Of a stretch of 64,000 bases of DNA, positions 57,621-64,000 are shown piece by piece. Each line of letters starts with the position of its first letter. Position 1 is the stretch's first letter. A program made the position numbers and the translations under genes. The notes below the pieces were generated by a model that was not told the origin of the DNA, made no database searches, and saw nothing but the letters and a program-made list of their open reading frames with translations. This DNA is from Streptomyces atroolivaceus (GTDB lineage: Bacteria > Actinomycetota > Actinomycetes > Streptomycetales > Streptomycetaceae), in contig NZ_JNXG01000003.1 in assembly GCF_000717025.1 (NCBI RefSeq), positions 124,001 to 188,000 of the forward strand. Direction: 5' to 3'.

Positions 57621-57680
57621 CGTAGGACGCCGTAGAACGTCGTAGGGCGCCGCGGAACGCCGTGCGGCGCCGCCCGGCGC
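57621..57680. repeat. six degenerate 10-bp tandem repeats
   Basis: Units CGTAGGACGC, CGTAGAACGT, CGTAGGGCGC, CGCGGAACGC, CGTGCGGCGC and CGCCCGGCGC run head to tail just before the DUF899 gene. Ten-base phasing places each unit on the same helix face. An imperfect duplication of a roughly 40-base stretch lies upstream at about 57486-57575. Confidence 0.75.
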
Positions 57681-57700
57681 GAGACACCACGGAGGACACC

Positions 57701-58516
57701 ATGACGACGACGCCCGGCAAGCCGAGCGGCAGCCTCCCCGGCAAGCCCCCGGTGACCGACCTGGCCACCTGGCAGGCGGCACGCGAGGAACTGCTGGTCC
57801 GCGAGAAGGCGCACACCCGTGAGGGCGACGCGATCGCGGCGGCCCGGCGGCGGCTGCCGATGGTCGAGATCGACGGCACGGTCGAGATCACCGGCAAGGA
57901 CGGTCCTGTCCCCTTCCTCGACCTGTTCGAGGGCCGCGACGAACTCGTGGTCTACCAGCACATGTGGTACGACGGCGCGCCCCACCAGGGGCAGTGCGAG
58001 GGCTGCACCACCACGGTCTGGCACATGAAGGACGCCGTCTACCTCAACGCCCGCGGCGTCTCGTTCGCCGTCCTGACCGCGGGGCCGTGGGAGGAGGTCG
58101 CCCGCTACACCGAGTTCATGGGCTACACCCAGCCCTGGTACTCGGCCGTGGGCCTGGAGGCGCCGATCGGCGGGGAACCGGGGCACATCGTCTGCTTCCT
58201 GCGCGACGGCGACCGCGTGTTCCTCACCTACTCCACGACGGCCCGTGGCAACGAGGGGATCAACGGATCCCTCAGCCTGCTCGACATGACGCCCTACGGC
58301 CGCGGCGAGGCCTGGGAGGACCGCCCCGAGGGCAGGACCGTGCCCGGTGAGCTCCACGAGGGGGAACCGTCCGAGGGCCACGAGTCATGCTGGTACTGGC
58401 GCTCGGACGCCGACGGCGTCGCCACCTGGGGCCCGACCAGCCGGCCCGTGCCGCAGTGGACCCGCCCCGGCGCGACCCCCGTGGAGACCCTGGGCCGGCA
58501 CGGCACCTTCCACTGA
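57701..58516 (+). CDS. DUF899 family thioredoxin-like protein
   Basis: A 271-aa protein of the DUF899 family with a thioredoxin-like fold. Typical segments are TWQAAREELLVREKAHTREGDAIAAARRRLPMVEI, the QCEGCTTTVWHM motif with two Cys in the redox-like position, and HESCWYWRSDADG near the end. GGAGG lies upstream of ATG 57701. Family function is not established; a redox or nucleotide-linked role is guessed by fold. Confidence 0.85.
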   Translation: MTTTPGKPSGSLPGKPPVTDLATWQAAREELLVREKAHTREGDAIAAARRRLPMVEIDGTVEITGKDGPVPFLDLFEGRDELVVYQHMWYDGAPHQGQCEGCTTTVWHMKDAVYLNARGVSFAVLTAGPWEEVARYTEFMGYTQPWYSAVGLEAPIGGEPGHIVCFLRDGDRVFLTYSTTARGNEGINGSLSLLDMTPYGRGEAWEDRPEGRTVPGELHEGEPSEGHESCWYWRSDADGVATWGPTSRPVPQWTRPGATPVETLGRHGTFH

Positions 58517-58531
58517 GGCGGGGCCCTCGTT

Positions 58532-59359
58532 CTAGCCGGGCTTGATCGAGGCGAGCTGCACGAGCAGGAGCACCAGCCGGTACGCCTCGGCGAAATCGGT
58601 GGCGGAGAAGGCGACCGTACGGCCGCCCCCGGCGCGTGAGACGCCCGGCACCAGCATGGCCAGGTCGACCGAGACGGGGCTGTACAGGTCCACTTCGACG
58701 GTGAGCGGTCCGGCGATGCTCAGCGGCGAAACGCGTGTACGTCGTCTGATGGCCTCGGCCGCGGCCTCGCGGAGGCGCTCACGCGCCACCTCGGGGTGCA
58801 GCGCGACGGCGGCAGCCGCGGCGAGGGCCTCCTTGACCGCCACGGTGACCGCGCCGGGGACCAGCTCCTCGAACTCCGCGCAGGCGGCGTCGTCACCACT
58901 GAGCAGCACGACGGGCACGCCCGTGTGCCCGGCCAGGGCGGCGTTGAGCCCGATCTCCCCCAGGGACCGCCCGTCCACGCGGACGTCCAGGATGTCCCCG
59001 CTCATGGTGTGGGTGATGACACCCGGCCCGGAACCCGCACGGGCGTGGTAGCCCACGAGCAGGACGGCGTCGGTGTCGGCGTCGAGCCCGGCGAGCATGC
59101 CGAGGGGCCGCGGCTTGCCCCGCACCAGGCGCGCCCGCCGGTCGAGTTGCTCAGGCAGGAGGTTGCGGAACGGTCCGTGGGCATCGGCGACCAGGACATC
59201 CGCGGCGGGTGCGGCGTCCAGGACACCGGCGATGACCGCGTTGGCCTCGGCGGTCATCAGCGCTCGGCCGCGCTCGTAGTCGTAGCGATCGGGATTGGTC
59301 TCGGAGGGGTGCACGATCCCCGAGACACCCTCCATGTCGACGGATATGAGTACGTTCAT
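58532..59359 (-). CDS. M55 family metallopeptidase (DppA-like D-aminopeptidase)
   Basis: A 275-aa zinc aminopeptidase. It starts MNVLISVDMEGVSGIVHPSE, with zinc residues Asp8 and Glu10, then His61 in ADAHGPFRN, His105 in GYHARAG and Glu135 in GRSLGEIGLNA. His117 in ITHTMSG matches the DppA nucleophile. The substrate is probably D-amino acid dipeptides or a related peptide. It is convergent with the DUF899 gene. Confidence 0.9.
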   Translation of the reverse strand: MNVLISVDMEGVSGIVHPSETNPDRYDYERGRALMTAEANAVIAGVLDAAPAADVLVADAHGPFRNLLPEQLDRRARLVRGKPRPLGMLAGLDADTDAVLLVGYHARAGSGPGVITHTMSGDILDVRVDGRSLGEIGLNAALAGHTGVPVVLLSGDDAACAEFEELVPGAVTVAVKEALAAAAAVALHPEVARERLREAAAEAIRRRTRVSPLSIAGPLTVEVDLYSPVSVDLAMLVPGVSRAGGGRTVAFSATDFAEAYRLVLLLVQLASIKPG

Positions 59360-59637
59360 GGAACGGGGAGCCTACGGGCGCGCGATCCAGGACGGGGGAG
59401 TCGCGCGGATCAGCTGCCGGAAGCCCCGGGAACCGACCGGCGTGCCGACCTCTCCCAGGGGACGGCTGCACTGCACGGGACGGCTCCAGGGGAGGGCTCC
59501 ACGGGATTTCTCCAGGAAACGACGTGGGGGACGACTCCCACCGCACGACGGTGTCTGCCCCGCCCAGGGGGGGCAGACACCCGGCCCCTGGGCGAGCGCG
59601 GCGGATCCGGTCCATGGCCGCTGGTGTGCGTACGGGC

Positions 59638-60405
59638 TCAGGGTGTGGCCGGGCAGTAGCCCTGCGGGCAGAACGAGTCGGCCGCCACCGATGCCGGTTC
59701 CGCGTACGTGCCGTCCCACTCGTCCTGAGGGCCGGCGACCAGGATCACCCATCGCACCCCGTCCTCGGCGACGAAGGCCCTGAGCAGCGACTGCCGGACC
59801 ACCCCGTTCTCGCGCGGCACCAGGTACTCCAGTTCAGCCGCCTGCGATCCGTCGGCCGGAGCCAGGTCGTCCAGTCTCAGACGCTGGTAGCCCTCGACCT
59901 CGCCCACCAGCCGGTCCGTCTCCGCCAAGGCGTCGTACGGCGTGTAGCCCGGCTCGGAGATCCGGTAGACCTGTAGGAACCCCTCCCCGCCGTCCGTCTC
60001 GTAGTAGACGACGACTCCCTCGTCCCGCTGCTCCTCCCGGCGCTGCCAGCCCTCCCTGACCTGCACACTGAAGCCCTCGGCATCCTCCTCCACCACATAG
60101 CCGGGCGGTGGCTCCTCGGCGGTGGGGGACTCGCTCCCGGAGGCGCCTTCCTTGCTCCCGGGGTCTCCCGGCGCGGTTCCGCCCTCGACGGTCCCGCCGG
60201 GGGTGGCCTCCGCGGACGCCTCGACCCCTTGCACCTCGTCGTCGCGGAACAGCAGCCGTCCGCCCCCGAAGGCGACCGTGCCCACCACCGCCACCGCCAG
60301 CGCGACGGCCGCGATCCGAAGACCCCGTTCCAGGGCGTGCGGCTGCCCGGTGTCCGGGGCCGGGGCGGGCTGCCACAGCTGCCCCTTGGCATCCCACCCC
60401 CTCAT
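59638..60405 (-). CDS. hypothetical membrane-anchored protein, third gene of unknown operon
   Basis: A 255-aa protein with one membrane helix (residues 29-52), a Gly/Ser/Glu-rich linker of about 50 residues, then a folded beta-rich domain (about 100-255) outside the membrane, with a PAEP-type end and a Cys pair in SFCPQGYCPATP. The domain resembles serine/threonine-kinase-linked or lipoprotein beta domains only vaguely. The start overlaps the stop of the upstream gene by 4 bases (ATGA). Its function is unknown. Confidence 0.7.
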   Translation of the reverse strand: MRGWDAKGQLWQPAPAPDTGQPHALERGLRIAAVALAVAVVGTVAFGGGRLLFRDDEVQGVEASAEATPGGTVEGGTAPGDPGSKEGASGSESPTAEEPPPGYVVEEDAEGFSVQVREGWQRREEQRDEGVVVYYETDGGEGFLQVYRISEPGYTPYDALAETDRLVGEVEGYQRLRLDDLAPADGSQAAELEYLVPRENGVVRQSLLRAFVAEDGVRWVILVAGPQDEWDGTYAEPASVAADSFCPQGYCPATP

Positions 60406-61007
60406 GACAGCATTCCCGTGAGCACTCCGGAGGCCACCCCGGCAGCCGTCTGCCCGCCCACGGACCCGGCGGCCCGGCCCGCCAGCGCAGCCAGCCGCCG
60501 CAGCCGGCCCGGCTCCACCCCGCCGGTGGCCTGGATCTCCCGCTCGGCTTCGGCTGCCTCTGCCCGCAGCTCACCCGACTCGCCGCGCAACAACCGGAGC
60601 GCGTCGACCAATTGGGGCGTCGTCTCGATGAGCCGCTCGGACCGGTCGGTGGACCGCGCACCAGCACCCGACGCCGCCGCGCCCCCGGTCATCCGGCCGA
60701 TGGCGATGCCGCCCGGTACCGGAGGCACCACGGGCGGCGGCGCCACGTCCCCTGCGCGCGGCCGGCCGATCCGCCTGCCGGCGTCCTCGGCCTCCGCCCG
60801 CAGCCCGGCCGCGAGAGCCCCTCCGTCGAACTCGCCGACGACGATGCCACCCGCCGGTCCCACACCATCCGGTTCCGCACCATCAGGTCCCGCACCGGCC
60901 GGTCCCGCACCGGCCGGTCCCGCATCATCAGGTCCCGCACCGGTCGGCTCCTCGTCGGCTCCCGGCTCCCGGCCCGCACGCCCCGCCTCGCTGTTTCCGC
61001 CGCCCAT
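60402..61007 (-). CDS. Gly-rich hypothetical protein with two 16-residue motifs
   Basis: A 201-aa protein. Residues 20-52 are GPAGA-type pentapeptide repeats. Two copies of the motif GG(I/V)x(I/V)Gx(M/F)xGGAxAxG occupy residues 53-68 and 99-114. A third copy is at the C-terminus of the upstream gene product. Residues 120-170 form a helical, charged segment (ETTPQLVDALRLLRGESGELRAEAAEAERE is shortened here to its ends), and a Gly/Ala helix ends the protein. GGGAG precedes ATG 61007. No family is recognised. Confidence 0.7.
   Translation of the reverse strand: MGGGNSEAGRAGREPGADEEPTGAGPDDAGPAGAGPAGAGPDGAEPDGVGPAGGIVVGEFDGGALAAGLRAEAEDAGRRIGRPRAGDVAPPPVVPPVPGGIAIGRMTGGAAASGAGARSTDRSERLIETTPQLVDALRLLRGESGELRAEAAEAEREIQATGGVEPGRLRRLAALAGRAAGSVGGQTAAGVASGVLTGMLS
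60856..60945. repeat. six 15-bp tandem repeats inside the Gly-rich gene
   Basis: GGTCCCGCACCGGCC-type units start every 15 bases from 60856 to 60931. They encode the GPAGA pentapeptide run of the surrounding gene. Confidence 0.9.
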
Positions 61008-61101
61008 GTCCCCGCTCCCTGCTCGCTTGTCCGCCGCCCCGCGATGCCCCCGGGGCGGTCCCCGTGACCGCCGTTCCTGGACGGGGTCTTCCTGCCGGCC
61101 G

Positions 61102-62862
61102 TTACCGGGCGTCCTGGCGGCCGAGTACCTGCTGCAACGCCCCGTCCGCCCGTGCCCTGGCGCCTCGGCCCGTCGCCACCGCGCCGCCGCTCATCGTCCC
61201 GACGTAGACGCCGCCGTTGGTGACCTGGATGATCTGCTGTTCCAGCTGCCCGGTGTCATGGCCCTTCTCGCTCAGCGCCTGGAGAGCCCCCGTACCGATG
61301 CGCTCCTGAATGGTCCGCAGGTAGCGGCTCACATCCATCTGCTGGAGCGGTGACTCGCCGCGCACCGAGGCCATCTCGCGTACGGACGCCGCAGCTCCCT
61401 CGGCGGAGGCCTCCGGCGTACGCACGTGTCCGGCGTGGCGCGTCGCCCAGCGGAATGCGCTGTCGAGCGAACGCGCGGCGGAGAAGGCCGCCGCCACCCC
61501 GGCGGCCGGCGCGGTCACCAGAGCTCGGCCCGCCGCGATCGCCGGAAACTCGCGGCCCCGTTCGACAATGGCGTCGACGAGACCGAACTCCGGCTTGAGC
61601 GGGTCCAGTACGTGCGGGACGACCTCCAGCACCAGCAACTCGCCCTGAGTGTGCACACGGATCAGGACCGAGACCACCACCTGGTGCTCCCAGGCGCTGA
61701 CCCGGACCCGCAGGAAATGCCGCCGTGCCTCGCCGCCCTCGCCGACCGACGCGAGCCGGTGCATCGTGGTCGCGGTCTCCCCGTGGTCGACCTCGTGCCT
61801 CGGAGGTCCGGACGGCAGGTAGACCAGCTCGTCGATCTCCACCTCCCTGAGGCGGTCCAGACCGGACGGGGGAACCGGAAGCCGGCCGAGATCGGCCAGC
61901 CGGTCCTGTACGCAGTTCAGCACCCCGGCGGCGGTCAGCGGCTCCGAGCCGGCTTCCGGCCTGCGGCGCAGGTCCATCACGAGAGACCAGGGCTTCAGGG
62001 CACGGCCGGACCCGACGAACGGACGGGCCGGTTCGTACAGGACGATCCCCGAGTTCTGTTCCCTGTCGATGGCCAGGCCGATCTCCCGGAGCCATTCCGG
62101 ACCGGTCAGCTCCTCCCGGGGCTCCTGCTCGAAGACTTCCGCGCGGAGCCGGTCGCACATCACCGCCTCCACCGCGCTGCGGTGCCTCCACACAGGAATG
62201 ACCAGCAGCAGCGGAAAGACCACGGCCATCCAGTTCGCGGAAGCGTTCCACAGGGCGGCGAGCGCGGCTGCCCAGTACAGGGCCAGCAGAAGCCGGGGCG
62301 CCAAGGGTGCGAGCCGGACCCAGCCGCTGCCCGCAGGCAGCAGACCGTCCAGGGAGTACACGCTGGTGCCGCGCCCCGACACGTTCCGCACCAGCCACAG
62401 CAGTCCGCAGATGATCGCGTAGTTCAGCGCCCAGACACCGGAGCCCGGGTAGCGCAGGACGTTGTCCCCCTCTTCGAACAGGTCCGTCGGGAGGAAGAAC
62501 TTCCGCTCCGTGTAGCTCTGGCCGTACGCGTCGGCCAGGCTCCAGGAGGTCATCCAGCCGAAACCGTCCCCGTAGAGATCCGCCAGCCAGAACAAGGTCC
62601 ACAGGAGCGCGATCAAGCCGCCGGCCTGTAACTCGAGCTTGCGGGCCCGCAACGCGTGCGCCAGCACGGGCACCACGTCGACCCCGACCGAAGGTGCCAC
62701 CGCCCTTCCGTCGTGCTCGACCAGCTCCTCCACGACACGCCGCCGGAAACGCGCCTGGAGATACGGGCCCGCACAGAGCAGGCGGGTGGTCCCGGTACGG
62801 GAGTACCGGCCGGAGGACGGCTGCGGACCCTGAGGTGGATCCGGCTGGGCAGGAACCGTCAA
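61102..62862 (-). CDS. large hypothetical membrane protein, first gene of unknown operon
   Basis: A 586-aa protein. Four membrane helices lie at about residues 80-97, 144-162, 188-205 and 208-225. A large cytoplasmic domain of about 330 residues follows, with a GIVLYEPARPFVGSG segment near 270 and a beta-rich region with RVRVSAWEHQVVVSVLIRV. The C-terminus ends in GGVYVGTMSGGAVATG (550-565), the same motif that is duplicated in the next gene. The start is TTG 62862 with a weak upstream GGGG. No family is recognised. Confidence 0.7.
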   Translation of the reverse strand: MTVPAQPDPPQGPQPSSGRYSRTGTTRLLCAGPYLQARFRRRVVEELVEHDGRAVAPSVGVDVVPVLAHALRARKLELQAGGLIALLWTLFWLADLYGDGFGWMTSWSLADAYGQSYTERKFFLPTDLFEEGDNVLRYPGSGVWALNYAIICGLLWLVRNVSGRGTSVYSLDGLLPAGSGWVRLAPLAPRLLLALYWAAALAALWNASANWMAVVFPLLLVIPVWRHRSAVEAVMCDRLRAEVFEQEPREELTGPEWLREIGLAIDREQNSGIVLYEPARPFVGSGRALKPWSLVMDLRRRPEAGSEPLTAAGVLNCVQDRLADLGRLPVPPSGLDRLREVEIDELVYLPSGPPRHEVDHGETATTMHRLASVGEGGEARRHFLRVRVSAWEHQVVVSVLIRVHTQGELLVLEVVPHVLDPLKPEFGLVDAIVERGREFPAIAAGRALVTAPAAGVAAAFSAARSLDSAFRWATRHAGHVRTPEASAEGAAASVREMASVRGESPLQQMDVSRYLRTIQERIGTGALQALSEKGHDTGQLEQQIIQVTNGGVYVGTMSGGAVATGRGARARADGALQQVLGRQDAR

Positions 62863-63143
62863 GGTGGCCCCAATTCCTGTTTATAGCCGCGAGTTGCGGC
62901 ACATCGATTGCTGTGAGGCGCCAGACTCTAGAGCAAACGATCACAGAGGGCTATGGGTTTTACACAGATTGCACCTGGCGGTGGGCGTCGTGATAAGGGG
63001 CGCGCGGCGCTTCGGCGGGCAGGGCTTGTAGGCCGACGGGAGCCCCTGCCTGCTCGGCTTCAGTGCCCGTCTCCGGGGGAGTGGCCGCGCCACGGGATGC
63101 CGTAGGTACAGGAAGCCGCTCGCTGCCGGTCAGATGCTGCAGC

Positions 63144-63596
63144 TCAACCGGACCGACGCCGAGGGGTGGTCTTCCTCGCGGGCTGTCGGATGAGGTCGTG
63201 GTCCTCCGCTCGTCGCTTGACGTAGGAGAAACCGCCGGCGGTGTCGGGGTCGTAGTGCACCACGACACCATCCTTCGTGAGCGTCCTCCGCCAACTGTCC
63301 AGACGGGCACGGTCACTTTCGGTCAGTTCGCGTCCGTCCCGGCGTCGTGCTTCTGCCCTGAGCATCATCAACGGGTAGAGGTGGCGGTGCTCAACCCTGA
63401 CGAACCAGGGGATGAGGTCGTCGTCACGAGTGATGCGACGGTCGAGGCCTCTCCGGTTCCTGAAGTTCCCCCACATCGAAGAGACTGCGTCGATGCCGTA
63501 CTTGCGCCGGTATTCGTCGATCATCCACTGGTAGGTGCGACCTTCCTCGAACCACCGGATGACCTCGGCCTCATCTTGGATCTTGCGCTTACCCAT
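63144..63596 (-). CDS. phage-associated small hypothetical protein
   Basis: A 150-aa basic protein. ATG 63596 (MGKRKIQDEA) has AGGGGAG just upstream. The sequence EAEVIRWFEEGRTYQWMIDEYRRKYGIDAVSSMWGN looks like a helix-turn-helix with an adjacent charged domain, and homologues occur in actinophages and integrated elements by memory. CACCACT (63630-63636) and AGTGGTG (63662-63668) form an inverted repeat around its AT-rich promoter, which could be an autoregulatory operator. Its function is unknown. Confidence 0.65.
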   Translation of the reverse strand: MGKRKIQDEAEVIRWFEEGRTYQWMIDEYRRKYGIDAVSSMWGNFRNRRGLDRRITRDDDLIPWFVRVEHRHLYPLMMLRAEARRRDGRELTESDRARLDSWRRTLTKDGVVVHYDPDTAGGFSYVKRRAEDHDLIRQPARKTTPRRRSG

Positions 63597-63701
63597 GTCT
63601 CCCCTTGGGCCCTTCGCCTGCGACCGCCACACCACTCCCACAAAATCGTTCAAATTTTAACAGTGGTGGTCGTGGCGAGCTTTGGCGACGAGCGGCAGCC
63701 G

Positions 63702-64000
63702 CTACCGCTCCAGGGCGGCCGATGCGGCGGGGCCCAAGTCCGCGGTGAGGAGGCGGCGGGTATGGGCGTAGGCCTCTCGCGCGTCGAGCGTTTCGGCGTC
63801 GACGGTCAGAAGCCGCCAGGGCGTCCGTGTGAGGAGGCGGCGGGCCTTGGCTCAGAGGCGAGCGGGCTGTTGGCCTGGCTTCCGTCGCTGAGCGGCTTGA
63901 CCGGACGCCGGACTTCCAGGACCTGGGGAGAGAGCGTACTCAGCCCAGACCGTCTTGCCTGGGCCGACGCGGTCATGTACGCCCCATCGGGCGGCGAGGG
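63702..64000 (-). pseudogene. decayed end of an ATP-binding regulator gene, runs off the window
   Basis: On the minus strand the frame from the right edge to a TGA at 63852-63854 encodes LAARWGVHDRVGPGKTVWAE, which matches the C-terminal end of Streptomyces HATPase-type anti-sigma/kinase-like proteins. In the same frame beyond the stop, a further 49 codons run to a TAG at 63702-63704 with a helical ARRLLTRTPWRLLTVDAE segment. It is either a premature stop in one gene or two joined remnants. The window ends before the 5' part. Confidence 0.55.

Overview
The window is high-GC actinobacterial chromosome, almost certainly Streptomyces. Supporting this are GTG/TTG starts, DasR-type dre operators beside a GlcNAc PTS, a CebR-type box upstream of a secreted mannanase, a clpS-DUF2017-M67-cysO-cysM block, bcp/DUF3618/groES-like neighbours and many ATGA-overlapping operons. 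The order nagE2, nagE1, nagF, rph, rdgB matches the S. coelicolor SCO2907-SCO2902 region as I remember it. Most of the sequence is ordinary chromosome. No phage, plasmid, CRISPR array or antibiotic gene cluster is visible.

Layout. 1-8.5 kb: two tandem RDD membrane proteins, an M6 immune-inhibitor-A protease, divergently arranged NAD salvage genes (pncA, pncB), then clpS and DUF2017. 8.5-14 kb: an amino acid permease, then a protein-thiocarboxylate cysteine pathway (JAMM peptidase, a sulfur-type leader peptide, cysO, cysM), a membrane-anchored PemK/MazF-like protein and an MBL hydrolase. 14-19.3 kb: GlcNAc PTS genes with three dre sites, rph, a lipoprotein gene, rdgB and tRNA-Leu(UAG). 19.3-22.3 kb: two overlapping HNH endonuclease genes and an MFS symporter, which look like an accessory insert beside the tRNA. 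22.4-30.5 kb: bcp, DUF3618, a GroES-like gene, a guanidine-III riboswitch driving an SMR exporter, a class A PBP, a three-gene ABC-2 exporter and a DUF1707 protein. 30.6-42.5 kb: two paralogous SGNH hydrolases, DUF445, argG with an ARG-box-like site, an aldolase/DeoR pair, and Ku convergent with an ATP-dependent DNA ligase (NHEJ). 42.6-51.2 kb: mannanase, a lipoprotein, AAC(3)-like and APH(3')-like genes flanking an AraC regulator, an M23 peptidase and secreted or unknown proteins. 51.3-59.4 kb: a HelD-family ATPase, an ABC exporter with a two-component system, DUF899 and an M55 peptidase. 59.6-62.9 kb: a three-gene operon of unknown function. 63.1-64 kb: a phage-like small protein and a decaying ATP-binding gene fragment.

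The best candidate for something undescribed is the 59.6-62.9 kb operon. Two of its proteins carry three copies of one 16-residue glycine-rich motif. Other points worth attention are the sulfur leader peptide with a palindrome upstream of cysO, the CysO C-terminus that needs trimming beside a JAMM peptidase, the 40-bp palindrome over the helD promoter, the duplicated-module HNH pair beside tRNA-Leu, and the guanidine-III riboswitch. All identifications were made by reading the sequence. No database search was run.
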